Notes: generated by a model from the letters alone, not told the origin. Positions 9,513 to 20,392 are shown, numbered from the stretch's first letter. The stretch is DNA of 64,000 bases from Phenylobacterium deserti (GCA_945874825.1 CAMCIK010000001.1:124001-188000), one strand, 5' to 3'. Made by a program: numbers and translations.

Positions 9513-10652
9513 CTATTTTTCGTTGGTGAAGACGATGGTCCCCGAGGCTGCGAACATGCCGCCGACCCCATGAGCGATGCTGATCTTCGCATCCTGGACC
9601 TGGGCCGCTGCAGTCCCGCGCATCTGCCGCACGCTCTCCTGCAGGGCGTACATGCCGTACATGCCAGAGTGCATGTAGGACAGGCCGCCACCATTCGTAT
9701 TGAGCGGCAGCTTGCCGCCGATGGCGGTGTTGCGCTCGCGGATGAAGTCCTTGGCCTCCCCCGGCTTGCAGAAGCCGAGGTCCTCCAGGCCATAGAGGGG
9801 CAGGTGGGCGAAGGCGTCGTAGATCATCAGGTGGTCGACGTCGGCATGGGTGATGCCGGCCTCTTCAAAAGCCTTCTTACCGGAAATCTTGAAGGCGGTG
9901 GACGAGGTGAAGTCGTACATCTGCGAGACCAGGGGCGTCTCGACGCTTTCCCCCGTGCCCAAGATATAGACAGGCTTCTGCGGGAAGTCCTTCGCCCGGT
10001 CGGCGCTGGTCAGGATGAGGGCGCCGCCGCCATCGGTGACAAGACAACACATCAGCATACGGAAGGGCCAGGCGATCATCGGCGAGTTCAGGACGTCGTC
10101 GACGGTAATCGCGTCCTTGAAGCTGGCCCTGGGGTTGAGGGCCGCCCACTCCCGCTGGATCACGGCCACATTGGCCAGGTCCGCCTCGGTCACCCCGTAG
10201 GTCTTCATGTAGCGCAGGACCGGGATGGTGAACATGGTGGGCGGGCTGGTGACGCCGTAGGGCATCTCGAACTGCCCCATGAGGCTGGAAGGCGCGCGGC
10301 CGAAGCCACCGGCGCCGACCCGGCTGCGGCCGGACTCCCCGTGGGTGATGAGGATGGTCTTGGCCAGGCCGGCGTTGATGGCCGCCGCGGCGTGCCGGAC
10401 GTGCAGCATGAAGGAGCATCCGCCCACGCTGGTCCCGTCCGCATAGGTCGGCTTGATTCCCAGGTAGTGGGCCAGCTCGACCGGGGAGATCCCCGCCGTG
10501 GCGACGCCATCGATGTCGGAGGGCTTGAGGCCGGCGTCCGCCATCGCGTTGAGGGCGGCGTCCGCGTGGAGGCCGATCACGGAGATGTCCGGGATCTTGC
10601 CCATATTGGTGGTCTCGGCAGCGCCGACGACCGCAACAGAATTCTGCATCAT
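9513..10652 (-). CDS. thiolase-superfamily protein (SCP2/lipid-transfer-like acetyl-CoA acetyltransferase)
   Basis: Thiolase fold sequence with SVGGCSFMLHVRHAAAAINAG and NTNGGGLSYMHSGMYGM; C-terminal region reads GVGGMFAASGT rather than a CxG motif. Confidence 0.85.
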   Translation of the reverse strand: MMQNSVAVVGAAETTNMGKIPDISVIGLHADAALNAMADAGLKPSDIDGVATAGISPVELAHYLGIKPTYADGTSVGGCSFMLHVRHAAAAINAGLAKTILITHGESGRSRVGAGGFGRAPSSLMGQFEMPYGVTSPPTMFTIPVLRYMKTYGVTEADLANVAVIQREWAALNPRASFKDAITVDDVLNSPMIAWPFRMLMCCLVTDGGGALILTSADRAKDFPQKPVYILGTGESVETPLVSQMYDFTSSTAFKISGKKAFEEAGITHADVDHLMIYDAFAHLPLYGLEDLGFCKPGEAKDFIRERNTAIGGKLPLNTNGGGLSYMHSGMYGMYALQESVRQMRGTAAAQVQDAKISIAHGVGGMFAASGTIVFTNEK

Positions 10653-10666
10653 GGTCGGGTTCCGCC

Positions 10667-11071
10667 TCAGGACTGCGCCGGCTCGAAGAGCGGCAGCGAA
10701 ATGTCATCGGTCTGCTTCTCGAACCTGACCTTGACGGGCATGTCGAGGACCAGGGCCTCGGGAGTCTGGGGGCAGCCCACGATGTTGGTCATCAGGGTCG
10801 GGCCTTCATCGAGCTTCACCACGGCGATGGCGTAGGGCTCGGCCCCCATGTCCGGGCGAGGCCGGTGATTGATCACGTAGGACCAGAGGACTCCCCGGCC
10901 GCTGGCTGCGTAGACCTCGACCTCGCGGGAGGCGCAGGACGGGCAGAAGGCCCGGGGCGGGAAATAGGTGGTCTTGCATTCGGTGCAGCGCTGCAGGCGG
11001 AGTTCGCCATCGCGGCACCCGTCCCAGAAATGCCGGGTCTCCGGCGTGGGTTCGGGCAGGATGCGGGCCAT
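10667..11071 (-). CDS. Zn-ribbon/OB-fold (DUF35) protein
   Basis: CTECKTTYFPPRAFCPSC Zn ribbon followed by OB-fold-like segment; directly downstream partner-type position to the thiolase-like gene. Confidence 0.88.
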   Translation of the reverse strand: MARILPEPTPETRHFWDGCRDGELRLQRCTECKTTYFPPRAFCPSCASREVEVYAASGRGVLWSYVINHRPRPDMGAEPYAIAVVKLDEGPTLMTNIVGCPQTPEALVLDMPVKVRFEKQTDDISLPLFEPAQS

Positions 11072-11219
11072 TTGGAAATCGTCCCCTCGATCTTGGGCCA
11101 GTATGGGCGGCCGGTATTGGCGTGAAGCGCCCGCCGTTGGGCGGGCCCCCGCGAAATGGCGGGGGGAACAAGAAAGCTCAGCCCGGTCGGGTTGTCGATA
11201 GCGCGCGGCCGGGCGAAGC

Positions 11220-11648
11220 CTAGGCCAGGGCGGAGGACATATGGCGCCGCTCGGTGGAGAGCCTCAGTTCCTCCCAGATCCGGGACTCCAGGGCCCGGGC
11301 CTCCGGGGAGTCCTCAGCCTCGACGGCCGCCTGCAGAGCGATGAGCCCGGCGCGCAGCCGGGCGTTGGCGGCGGAGAGGGCCGAGATCGACAGATCATCG
11401 TCCTCTGCCCCGGCGAGCCCGGCAATGGGACCCGCACGATCTCCGGCGTCGACCAGGAGGGCGCGCAGGGCGCGGTTCTCCTCGACCAGGCGCTGGGCGG
11501 CACCGTCCCAGGCCTCGGCCGCCATGCCCAGCAGGGCTGCCGAGAGGCTAAGGGCGCCGGCGCGCTCGGCGGGGTCTATGTCCGGGGCGGCATTGCGGGC
11601 GACGAGGCCCGCGAGTTCGGCGAGGACGGCGGGAATATCGGGCTTCAC
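11220..11648 (-). CDS. hypothetical protein (about 142 aa)
   Basis: GTG start overlapping the stop of the upstream phosphotransferase gene (GTGA); VKPDIPAVLAELAGLVARNAAP. Confidence 0.65.
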   Translation of the reverse strand: MKPDIPAVLAELAGLVARNAAPDIDPAERAGALSLSAALLGMAAEAWDGAAQRLVEENRALRALLVDAGDRAGPIAGLAGAEDDDLSISALSAANARLRAGLIALQAAVEAEDSPEARALESRIWEELRLSTERRHMSSALA

Positions 11649-12673
11649 AGGTGACCCATGACCTTGAGGATTGCGCGGTCCTGGGGGTTCTGCAGGCCCC
11701 AGGCGGGCAGGACCATGATCGGCTCGCGGTTGCCGCCGTCGATCCAGGCCCGGGCCGAGGAGATCCAGATCGCCTGGCCCTTCACGCAGTTGAAGAGGGT
11801 CCACCAGTGGACAGCGTCCGGATCGGCCCGAAGGCCGCTGGCTGCCTCCCAGTAGGCGATGGCCACGCCGTCTGGGACGAGGCCGCCGCCGAGATCGCGC
11901 TTGAAGTTCCAGACAGGATTAAGGCTCCAGCCCAGGTCCTCAAGGGGGTCGCCCAGGTGGGCCATCTCCCAGTCCAGGACGCCATGGATGTGGCCCTGGC
12001 GGTCATAGAGGAAGTTGCCGGTCCGGAAGTCACCGTGCACGACGCCGATCTTCTGGGCGGGCGGCGGTGGATTCGTCCTCAGCCAGCGGATGGCGGCCCG
12101 GGTAATGGGCAGGGGCTCGGCCTCGTCCGCGTCGAGCACCGCCTCCCACATGTCCAGCTCGCGGACCCAGCAACCCTCGGGCTCGGGGGGTGGCATGACC
12201 CGGTCGAGGCCCAGGGCGAAGGGATCGGCCCGGGCGATTTCGCCCAGGATGGTCCACTTATTCCGGGCCAGGGTCTCGTGGGCGGCGAGATAGGGCTCGG
12301 TCCAGAGCAGGGCTGGCGCGGCCTCGAAACCGGTAATCTCCGCCGCTACCGAGAAGGGCAGGTCCAGGGCCTCGGTTCCCTCCTCCAGCCAGATCATCTC
12401 GGGCACCGGGACCTTCGAGCCGAAGAAGGCGCGGTAGGCCTCGAACTCAACGCGGCGCTCGGTATCGATGAGGCTGGCCGGAGGATCCCGGCGCAGGATC
12501 ATCCGGCGTTCCCGGGGCACACCGTCCTCAGTCCAGGTCAACCGGAACCTGAAGGTCTGGCGCGAGGCACCACCGGAGATCCGGGACAGGTCGCGGACCT
12601 CGACGCCCCTGGCCGCCGGCATGCGGCGGGCCGCATAGGCCGCCAGGCGGGGCGCGAGGTCCGCAGAGGTCAA
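11645..12673 (-). CDS. phosphotransferase (APH-like) family protein
   Basis: GVVHGDFRTGNFLYD and GVLDWEMAHLGDPLEDLGW kinase motifs. Confidence 0.9.
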   Translation of the reverse strand: MTSADLAPRLAAYAARRMPAARGVEVRDLSRISGGASRQTFRFRLTWTEDGVPRERRMILRRDPPASLIDTERRVEFEAYRAFFGSKVPVPEMIWLEEGTEALDLPFSVAAEITGFEAAPALLWTEPYLAAHETLARNKWTILGEIARADPFALGLDRVMPPPEPEGCWVRELDMWEAVLDADEAEPLPITRAAIRWLRTNPPPPAQKIGVVHGDFRTGNFLYDRQGHIHGVLDWEMAHLGDPLEDLGWSLNPVWNFKRDLGGGLVPDGVAIAYWEAASGLRADPDAVHWWTLFNCVKGQAIWISSARAWIDGGNREPIMVLPAWGLQNPQDRAILKVMGHL

Positions 12674-12677
12674 TGCC

Positions 12678-13982
12678 TCAGGCCATCTCGAAGCGGACAG
12701 GCAGGGTCTTTGGGCCGTTGACGAAGACCGCCTGGCTCATGGCCGGCTCGCCGTCGAGCTCAAGGGACCCCAGGCGCGGGATCAGCTCCTCCCAGAGGAT
12801 TCGCATCTCCATCTTGGCCAGGTGCTGGCCGAGGCAGAGGTGGGCGCCGTAACCAAAGGCCAGGTGCTTGTTGGGCGAGCGGTCGACCCTGAACTCGTGG
12901 GGATCGTCGAAGACCGCCGCGTCGCGGTTCCCGGAGGCATAGCAGAGCATCAGCCAGTCCCCCTTGGACATGGCCCGCCCACCGATCTCGGTGTCAGCCG
13001 CCACGGTGCGCATGAAGGTCTTCACCGGCGTGGTCCAGCGGATGGACTCGTCCACCAGGCCGGGGATCAGGGAGGGGTCCGCCTTGAGCTTGGCCAGCTC
13101 ATCGGGCCGCTCCGCCAGGGCCCAGAAGGCTCCCGCCGTCGAGGAGGAGGTGGTGTCGTGGCCAGCTGTCGCGACGATGATGTAGTAGCTCATCGCCTCG
13201 AGCTCGGAGATGGGCCGGCCATCGACCTGGGCGTTAGCGATCACGCTGGCCAGGTCCTTGCGGGGCGAGGCCCGGCGGTCAGCGGACAAGGCGTTGAAGT
13301 AGTTGAAGAAGTCGGTGATCACCCCGAGGTCCATTCGGCGACCTTCACCGGTGGTGTCGGCGGGGATCGAGTCGGAGTCGCTGCTGGCGGCCCGGCCGAG
13401 TTCGGGGTCGGCGGCGCCGAACAGTTCCTGGGTAAGGGTCAGCATCCGCGGCTCGTCCGCTTCCGGAACGCCGAGGATCTCCATCACCACGTGCAGGGGG
13501 AAGTGCAGGGCCACCTCCCGGACGAAATCGCAGCGTCCGCCCGTGGCGGCCATCTTGTCCACCGAGGCGCGGGCGATCTCGCGGATGCGGGTCTCCAGGC
13601 TGCGCAGGTTCTGAGGCATGAACCAGGCCTGGGTCAGCGCGCGGTACTTGGGATGGTCCGGCGCATCCATGTGGATGAGGGTGCGCAGCAGGTGCGGGCT
13701 GCCCCCCATCATCTCGCGGATCCGGGCATCTGCCTCCTGGCTGACCAGGGTTGGCGACTTGTCCCCATTCAGGAAAAGGTCGTTCTGCCGGCTGATCTCC
13801 AGGATGTCCGCGTGACGGGTGACCACCCAGAAGGGATCGACGCCAGCAACCTCCGCGCGCCCCAGGGGCTGGTTTGCCCTCAGCCAGTCATAGGTCTGGA
13901 AGACCCGACCGTCAGCGTAGGCGACGGGGTCCACCAGGTTACGGGCATGGTCGTCGGGTATGCGCACATTCGCTTCGGCCAT
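12678..13982 (-). CDS. cytochrome P450
   Basis: I-helix ATAGHDTTSS, ESIRW (ExxR), heme loop FGYGAHLCLGQHLAKME; start at MAEANVRIPDD. Confidence 0.95.
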   Translation of the reverse strand: MAEANVRIPDDHARNLVDPVAYADGRVFQTYDWLRANQPLGRAEVAGVDPFWVVTRHADILEISRQNDLFLNGDKSPTLVSQEADARIREMMGGSPHLLRTLIHMDAPDHPKYRALTQAWFMPQNLRSLETRIREIARASVDKMAATGGRCDFVREVALHFPLHVVMEILGVPEADEPRMLTLTQELFGAADPELGRAASSDSDSIPADTTGEGRRMDLGVITDFFNYFNALSADRRASPRKDLASVIANAQVDGRPISELEAMSYYIIVATAGHDTTSSSTAGAFWALAERPDELAKLKADPSLIPGLVDESIRWTTPVKTFMRTVAADTEIGGRAMSKGDWLMLCYASGNRDAAVFDDPHEFRVDRSPNKHLAFGYGAHLCLGQHLAKMEMRILWEELIPRLGSLELDGEPAMSQAVFVNGPKTLPVRFEMA

Positions 13983-14130
13983 TTCTTCCTCCAGGGGCGG
14001 CTTGTCGGCGGAGGTCCGCCGAGAGGTGTCGCCTTGTCCGTGGGCAACTGATACTTCGACCGGCAAGGCGTCCGCAAGCGGCGCCCGGACAGGACAGTAA
14101 AGGTGGGCCCCGGCCCGCGGAGGAGGGCAC

Positions 14131-15216
14131 ATGCTGACCAAGGGCGACGACTATCCGATTCACCAAACCCCGGAGCCTATCGCCTTCTCGGGAACGGACC
14201 GGAACTTCTACGACCGTTACTTCTTCAACGGCTATCAGCCGGATGGAACCGAGTTCTTCGCCGTCGCCTTCGGCGTCTATCCTCACCTGAACGTCGCCGA
14301 TGCCCATTTCTCGGTGATCCGCGATGGGGTGGAGCACTGCCTGCACGCCTCTCGCCTGCTGAACATGGAGCGCATGGACATCTCGGCAGGACCGATCCGC
14401 ATCGAGGTGGTCGAGCCCCTCAAGATCCTCCGGGTCATTGTCGAGGCGAGCCATGGGATCGCCGCCGACCTGACCTTCGAGGGCCGGTCCTTCCCGATCG
14501 AGGAGCCCCGCTTCGTCTACCGGAACGGGCCCCGGGCCTTCATGGACTACACCCGGCTGACCGTGAATGTCAGGGTGTCCGGGTGGATCGAGGTGGACGG
14601 CGTGCGCCGGGTCCTCGCACCGGGCTCGGTCGGCACGCGGGACCGGTCTTGGGGCATCCGGCCCATCGGGGCCCCCGATCCCCAGCCTGCCGTCCCTAAC
14701 CGGATCCCCAGCTTCTTCTGGCAATGGACCCCGCTGAACTTCGAGGACCGCAGCGTCTTTTTCCACGTAAATGCCGATCCTGACGGCACGCCATGGAATA
14801 CCCGGGCGGTGATCGTGCCCGATGGGGCGGGACCTGGCGGCGGGCGGCATACCGGCGAGGCCGCCATGGAGGACGTGGTGATGATCCCGGGGACCCGGCA
14901 GATCGCCAGCGCCAACCTCAGCGTTCCTCTCGCCCAGGGGGCGGCCAAGGTGGCCTTCCAGCCCTTCCTGACCTTCCTTATGCGGGGCATTGGCTATGGC
15001 CATCCCGAGTGGCGGCACGGCGGCTACAAGGGCGAGCTCGCCGTTGAGCGCGAAGACATTGCGCTTTCGGGCGTCGACTTCCTGCGCCCCGAGAACCTCC
15101 ATATCCAGGCCCTGTCTCACGTCACCCTCACCCTGCCGGGCGAGGCACCCGTGCGCGGCATGGGCGTGTTTGAGCAGCTGATCCTGGGGCCCTACAGGCC
15201 CTATGGGTTCGGCTGA
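14131..15216 (+). CDS. hypothetical protein, 361 aa (possibly DUF7064-type)
   Basis: Intact ORF with coding-like composition, divergent from the P450; family assignment tentative. Confidence 0.75.
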   Translation: MLTKGDDYPIHQTPEPIAFSGTDRNFYDRYFFNGYQPDGTEFFAVAFGVYPHLNVADAHFSVIRDGVEHCLHASRLLNMERMDISAGPIRIEVVEPLKILRVIVEASHGIAADLTFEGRSFPIEEPRFVYRNGPRAFMDYTRLTVNVRVSGWIEVDGVRRVLAPGSVGTRDRSWGIRPIGAPDPQPAVPNRIPSFFWQWTPLNFEDRSVFFHVNADPDGTPWNTRAVIVPDGAGPGGGRHTGEAAMEDVVMIPGTRQIASANLSVPLAQGAAKVAFQPFLTFLMRGIGYGHPEWRHGGYKGELAVEREDIALSGVDFLRPENLHIQALSHVTLTLPGEAPVRGMGVFEQLILGPYRPYGFG

Positions 15217-15316
15217 CCGCATTCGGAGCTTGCCCCGCCCCGCTCGCCCCGGGCAAGCTGATGCCATTGTTCCTGGTTCCGGCGGAATTACGCCGCAGTT
15301 TCTGAAAGTCTGAACT

Positions 15317-16279
15317 TTGACCTCTTCCGCCGAAGCCGCCTTCGACGCCGCCCAGTCCCCCCACTTCGCCTCCATCGACGCCCTGGTCTCAGGCCTTGAC
15401 GAGGTGGGCTATATTGCCTCCCGGCGGATCGCGACCTCGCTCTACATGGCCGTCCGCCTGCAGAAGCCGATCCTGGTCGAGGGTTCGGCCGGGGTGGGCA
15501 AGACCGAGCTTGCCCTCTGCACGGCTGCCCTGCTCGGCCTGCCCCTGATCCGGATGCAGTGCTACGAGGGCCTGGACGAGTCCAAGGCCCTCTACGAGTG
15601 GAAGTACGGCAAGCAGCTCCTCTACACCCAGATCCTAAAGGACCGGATGGGCGTGGCCCTGGCGGACGCCCCGGACATGGACGCAGCCATGGACCGGCTG
15701 CACGGCATGGGCGACCTGTTCTTCTCCGAGCCCTTCCTTGAGCCCCGGCCGCTCATGAAGGCCCTGCAGGAACCGGCCGGCTGCGTCCTCCTGATCGACG
15801 AGATCGACAAGTCAGACGAGGCCTTCGAGGCCTTCCTGCTGGAGGTACTTTCGGCCTACCAGGTGTCCATTCCCGAACTCGGCGTTCTCAAGGCCGAGAC
15901 GGCGCCCATCGTCTTCCTGACGTCGAACAATGTCCGCGACCTAGGCGACGCCCTGAAGCGGCGGTGCCTGCACCTGCACATCCCCCTGCCCGACGCCGCC
16001 CTCGAGAAGAAGATCGTCGCCAGCCGGGTCCCGGGGATCGAGGGGCGGCTGACCGCCCAGCTCGTGGACTTTGTCCAGTCCCTGCGCGGCCTGGACCTGC
16101 GCAAGTCGCCCTCCATCTCGGAGACCGTCGACTGGGCCCGGGCCCTGATCCTGCTCAACGCCGACGCCCTCGACGGCGAGGTGGTCCGCGACACCCTGAA
16201 CGTGCTCCTGAAGTTCGAGCAGGACATCGTCGCCGTCGAACCCCAGGTCGCCGAACTCATCCGCCAGGCCGAAGCCTGA
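15317..16279 (+). CDS. MoxR-family AAA+ ATPase (CoxD-like)
   Basis: Walker A EGSAGVGKTELA, Walker B VLLIDEIDKSDE, sensor VFLTSNN; TTG start as in ORF track. Confidence 0.9.
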   Translation: MTSSAEAAFDAAQSPHFASIDALVSGLDEVGYIASRRIATSLYMAVRLQKPILVEGSAGVGKTELALCTAALLGLPLIRMQCYEGLDESKALYEWKYGKQLLYTQILKDRMGVALADAPDMDAAMDRLHGMGDLFFSEPFLEPRPLMKALQEPAGCVLLIDEIDKSDEAFEAFLLEVLSAYQVSIPELGVLKAETAPIVFLTSNNVRDLGDALKRRCLHLHIPLPDAALEKKIVASRVPGIEGRLTAQLVDFVQSLRGLDLRKSPSISETVDWARALILLNADALDGEVVRDTLNVLLKFEQDIVAVEPQVAELIRQAEA

Positions 16280-16286
16280 TCCGCCG

Positions 16287-17648
16287 GTGCAGACGGCGCT
16301 CGAGGATTTCTTCCGCGCCCTGAGGGCGGCGGATGTCCGGGTCTCCCCGGCCGAGGCGATCGACGCCCACCGCACGGTGGATGTCGTGGGCTTCGCCGAC
16401 CGGGAACTGTTCCGCGACGCCCTCTGCGCGACCCTCGCCAAGACCGCCGACGAGGTGACGCGGTTCGAGGCGGTGTTCGACACCTTCTTCGACCGCCGCT
16501 CCGACGCCCTGCCGCCTCCGGCGGCACCCGAGGGCCAGGGCGATCCGATGGAAGGCCTGCCCCCGGAGGCGCAGGAGTCTGACCTGGCGCGCATGTTGAT
16601 GGCAGGTGACGGTGCCGCCCTCGCCCAGGCCATGGAGGCGGCGGCAGAGCGGGCGGAGGTCTCCCGCATCCGACTCTCGACCCAGCGCGCGCGCCTCACC
16701 CGCCGGCTCCTCGAGGAGATGGGGCTTTCGGAGATCGAGCGCATCCTCGCTGCGGCGCGGCGGTTGGGCGGACCGGGTGAGGCCGGGGCCGATCGGCTCG
16801 AGGCGGCGCGGAAGGCCCTCGCGGCTCAGGCATCAGCCTATGTCGAACGCCAGCACGAGCTCTACGCCTCAGGTAGCGGCAAGCGGCTGCGCGAGGAGAT
16901 GCTGGCGCGGAAGGCGCTGAACGCTGAGGGCGGCATCGATCCGGTAGACCAGGCCATGATGCAGGCCCTGGTGAAGCGGATGGCCAAGCGGCTCGCAGAT
17001 CGCTACTCGCGACGCCGAAATGTGGCCTGGACCGGTCACCTGGACGTCCGGCGGACCCTCAGGAAGTCGATGGGCTATGGGGGCATGCCCTTCGACATCG
17101 TCTTCAAGACAAAGAAGGTCGATAAGCCCTCCATCGTCGCCATCTGTGACGTCTCCAAGTCGGTGGCCGCCGCAGCCCAGTTTCTCCTGACCTTCCTCTA
17201 CTCCCTGAACGAGGTTGTCGACCGGCTCGACGCCTTCGCCTTCTCCGGGAGGATGATCAGCGTGAACGGCGTGCTCGACGACCATCCCGTCGACACAGCG
17301 ATCTTCGAGGTCCTGAAGCAGATCGGCTTCCAGCAGACCGACTACGGCAAGTCGCTGGAGGACTTCGCCGAACAGCACATGGACCGCATCGACCGTCACA
17401 CCACGGTGATCATCCTGGGCGACGCCCGGTCGAACTATGCCAACCCCCGCCTCGATATCCTGGCCACGATCCAGAAGCGGTCCCGGGCAGTCATCTGGCT
17501 GAACCCCGAGCCGGAAAGCTACTGGAGCCAGGGGGACAGCGTGATGAACCGCTACGAGCGGTTCTGCCACGTGGCCAAGACCTGCAATACGCTCGAGCAG
17601 CTCGAACGTATCATCGAGGACGTCCTGCGGACCTACATCCCGCACTGA
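16287..17648 (+). CDS. VWA-domain protein, CoxE-like
   Basis: MIDAS-like [21 protein letters not shown]; immediately downstream of MoxR ATPase; start GTG. Confidence 0.9.
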   Translation: MQTALEDFFRALRAADVRVSPAEAIDAHRTVDVVGFADRELFRDALCATLAKTADEVTRFEAVFDTFFDRRSDALPPPAAPEGQGDPMEGLPPEAQESDLARMLMAGDGAALAQAMEAAAERAEVSRIRLSTQRARLTRRLLEEMGLSEIERILAAARRLGGPGEAGADRLEAARKALAAQASAYVERQHELYASGSGKRLREEMLARKALNAEGGIDPVDQAMMQALVKRMAKRLADRYSRRRNVAWTGHLDVRRTLRKSMGYGGMPFDIVFKTKKVDKPSIVAICDVSKSVAAAAQFLLTFLYSLNEVVDRLDAFAFSGRMISVNGVLDDHPVDTAIFEVLKQIGFQQTDYGKSLEDFAEQHMDRIDRHTTVIILGDARSNYANPRLDILATIQKRSRAVIWLNPEPESYWSQGDSVMNRYERFCHVAKTCNTLEQLERIIEDVLRTYIPH

Positions 17649-17670
17649 CCCCCGCCGGAAGCCGTTTGGC

Positions 17671-19854
17671 TCAGCCGGCGACGAGCAGGGCCGGGTCGAC
17701 GGGAAGCCGGCGGACCCGCTTTCCGGTGGCGGCGAATATCGCGTTGCAGAGGGCCGGCGGGGCCGGCGGCAGGGCCGGCTCGCCGAGTCCGGTAGGCGGA
17801 TGGTCGGACAGGACGAAATGCACCTCGACGGGGGGCGCATCGGCTATCCGCATCAGACGGTAGTCGTCGAAGTTACCCTGAACGACGGCACCGCCCTCGA
17901 GGGTGATCTCCTGCCCTAGGGCGGCGGAGAGGCCGTCGAGGACCGAGCCCTGCACCTGGTTGATCGCCCCGGAAGGGTTGACGATCTGGCGGCCGACGTC
18001 CCCGGCCACCCAGACCTTCTCGACCCGGATCCGTCCGTCGTCCGCCACCCGGACCTGGACGACCTCGGCGAAGTAGCCGAGGTGGCTGAAATGGAAGGCG
18101 ACGCCCTGGCCCTGTCGCGGCGCCATGCGGGTGCGCCCCCAGCCGGAGACCTCCGCGACCTTCTTGAGGACCCCGCGCATCCGGCCGGCGTCGTAGCCGT
18201 CCCGGCCCGGCGTTCCCACCAATCCCTGCTCGCCTAGGAGCTTGAGCCGGAAGGCCAGCGGATCGGCACCCGCCGCATGCGCCAACTCATCGATGAACCC
18301 TTGGACGGCGAAGGAAATGCCGTTGGAGCCCGGCGCGCGCAGGGGCCCGGTCGGGGTGGGACTGGGCAGGATGGAGAGCCCGTAGCGGAAGTTGGGCACG
18401 AAACGGGCAGGGAACTCGGTGGCGGACATGCCGGCTGACCGCGCCGTCTGTACGCCCTGTCCCGGGGTCAGGAAGTGGTCGTGCCAGGCCACCAGCTGGC
18501 CGGAGGCGTCCAGCCCGCCCTCGAACTTGTGCCACCCGGCCGGGCGGTAGAAGCCCTGGCGGATATCGTCCTCGCGGGTCCAGAGGAGCTTGACCGGCGC
18601 GCCGGTCTCCCGGGCGATCCAGGCGGCCTCGACCATGTACTCATTCGTCAGGCGGCGACCGAATCCCCCGCCGCACCGGACCATGTGAATCGTGATGTCC
18701 TCGGGCCGGATGCTCAGGGTCTTGGCCACCAGCTGCCGGCCAGACTCGGGGTTCTGGGTCGGCGCCCAGATCTCCATGCGGCCTTTGCTGTAATGCGCCG
18801 TGCAGTTCTGCGGCTCGAGGGCCGCATGGGCCAGGTAGGGATAGTGGTAGGTCGCCTCGATCCGCTTGGCGGCTCCCTTCAGGGCGGCGTCGACGTCGCC
18901 GTCATGCCGCTCGATCCGGTCCACGCTCGACCGGGCGGTCGAGGCCATCAGGGCCTCCAGGTCGCGGCTGGACAGGCCCGGCTCTTCGGGTGCCTTCCAT
19001 CGGATGTTGAGGCGGTCCCGCCCCTTGCGGGCCTGCCACCAAGTGTCTGCGACGACGGCCACTCCCGGGGACAGGGCCTCCGTCCCCCCAGCGCCCTCCA
19101 CCCTGAAGGCCTTGCGCACACCCTTCACGGCACGGGCGGCGTCGAGGTCGGCCGCCTCCACACCCGCTCCGAAGACCGGTGCCTTCTCGAAGGTGGCGAA
19201 CAGCATGCCGGGCACGACGACATCGATTCCGAACAGGGGCTTGCCGGTGACAATGGACGGCGTGTCCACCTGGGCCATGGGCTGGCCGATGATCCGGAAG
19301 TCCTTCGGGTCCTTGAGCTTGAGGCTGCGCGGATCGGGGGCCGGCAGGGCCGCCGCGGCAGAGGCGAGGGATCCATAACCTGCGGACCGGCCCGACGCCG
19401 CATGCACCACCCGCCCGGGCTCGGTCGAGCAGGTCGCGGGATCGACGCCCCAGGACTTCGCGGCTGCGGCGATCAGCAGGGCCCGCCCCGTAGCGCCGAC
19501 CCGCCGCAGCTCATCCCAGTGCAGGGGGGTTGACATGGACCCACCAGCGAACTGGCGACCATAGAGGCCGGGATCGGAGTCCGCCTGGACGGTGCGCACC
19601 TTCGACCAGTCCGCATCCAGCTCCTCGGCGATCAACATGGGCATGGAGGTCTTCACCCCCTGGCCGATCTCGGGGTTCTTGCTGACCACCTCGACCCAGC
19701 CATCAGGCTGGACCGTGACGTAGGTATTCAGACGCGCGGCCGAGGACGCCGCCTCGCCCTTTCCCACCAGGCTGAAGCCCAGTACCAGGCCGCCGCTGCC
19801 GCCGGCGGCCAGCTGGATCACTTCGCGGCGCGACGCGCCATTTCCATCGGCCAT
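17671..19854 (-). CDS. xanthine dehydrogenase-family molybdopterin-binding subunit (IorB-like)
   Basis: [37 protein letters not shown]; Tat-like leader [12 protein letters not shown]. Confidence 0.92.
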   Translation of the reverse strand: MADGNGASRREVIQLAAGGSGGLVLGFSLVGKGEAASSAARLNTYVTVQPDGWVEVVSKNPEIGQGVKTSMPMLIAEELDADWSKVRTVQADSDPGLYGRQFAGGSMSTPLHWDELRRVGATGRALLIAAAAKSWGVDPATCSTEPGRVVHAASGRSAGYGSLASAAAALPAPDPRSLKLKDPKDFRIIGQPMAQVDTPSIVTGKPLFGIDVVVPGMLFATFEKAPVFGAGVEAADLDAARAVKGVRKAFRVEGAGGTEALSPGVAVVADTWWQARKGRDRLNIRWKAPEEPGLSSRDLEALMASTARSSVDRIERHDGDVDAALKGAAKRIEATYHYPYLAHAALEPQNCTAHYSKGRMEIWAPTQNPESGRQLVAKTLSIRPEDITIHMVRCGGGFGRRLTNEYMVEAAWIARETGAPVKLLWTREDDIRQGFYRPAGWHKFEGGLDASGQLVAWHDHFLTPGQGVQTARSAGMSATEFPARFVPNFRYGLSILPSPTPTGPLRAPGSNGISFAVQGFIDELAHAAGADPLAFRLKLLGEQGLVGTPGRDGYDAGRMRGVLKKVAEVSGWGRTRMAPRQGQGVAFHFSHLGYFAEVVQVRVADDGRIRVEKVWVAGDVGRQIVNPSGAINQVQGSVLDGLSAALGQEITLEGGAVVQGNFDDYRLMRIADAPPVEVHFVLSDHPPTGLGEPALPPAPPALCNAIFAATGKRVRRLPVDPALLVAG

Positions 19855-19856
19855 GG

Positions 19857-20324
19857 TCAAGCCTCCCCGGTCTGGCCGGACGCCCGCCGCACCGCGGCCC
19901 GGATCCGGATGTAAGTGGCGCAGCGGCAAAGGTTTCCACTCATCGCCGCATCGATATCGTCGGCGCTGGGCTTCGGGTTCGACGCCAGCAGCGCCGTCGC
20001 CGACATGATCTGTCCAGGCTGGCAGTATCCGCACTGGGCGACATCGAGCTCCGCCCAGGCCTTCTGGACCCGTGCGCCAACCTCGGTCTCGCCAATCCCC
20101 TCGATGGTTGTGACCTTGCCCTTACCCACCGCCTCGACCGGAAGGGCGCAGGACCGGACAGGAGTCCCATCCACGTGGACTGTGCAGGCTCCGCACTGGC
20201 CGATCCCGCAACCGAACTTCGGGCCCAGCACGCCCAGGGAGTCCCGCAGGACCCAGAGCAGGGGTGTATCGGGGTCGACATCGACACGGCGGTTGCGGCC
20301 GTTGACGCTCAGGGTGAAGGCCAT
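19857..20324 (-). CDS. 2Fe-2S binding subunit of molybdenum hydroxylase (IorA-like)
   Basis: [16 protein letters not shown] and [10 protein letters not shown]...[13 protein letters not shown]. Confidence 0.95.
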   Translation of the reverse strand: MAFTLSVNGRNRRVDVDPDTPLLWVLRDSLGVLGPKFGCGIGQCGACTVHVDGTPVRSCALPVEAVGKGKVTTIEGIGETEVGARVQKAWAELDVAQCGYCQPGQIMSATALLASNPKPSADDIDAAMSGNLCRCATYIRIRAAVRRASGQTGEA

Positions 20325-20392
20325 GAACTCGCTCCGTTTCTTTCCCCATCTCGGGACCGGGTGTCTCGGACTCAAGACTAAAGGACCGGCCG

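Noticed and set aside
13939-15375. 478-aa minus-strand ORF opposite the 361-aa gene
   Set aside because: Composition is shadow-ORF-like and its end overlaps the P450 5' region; the plus-strand 14131-15216 ORF is the better coding candidate
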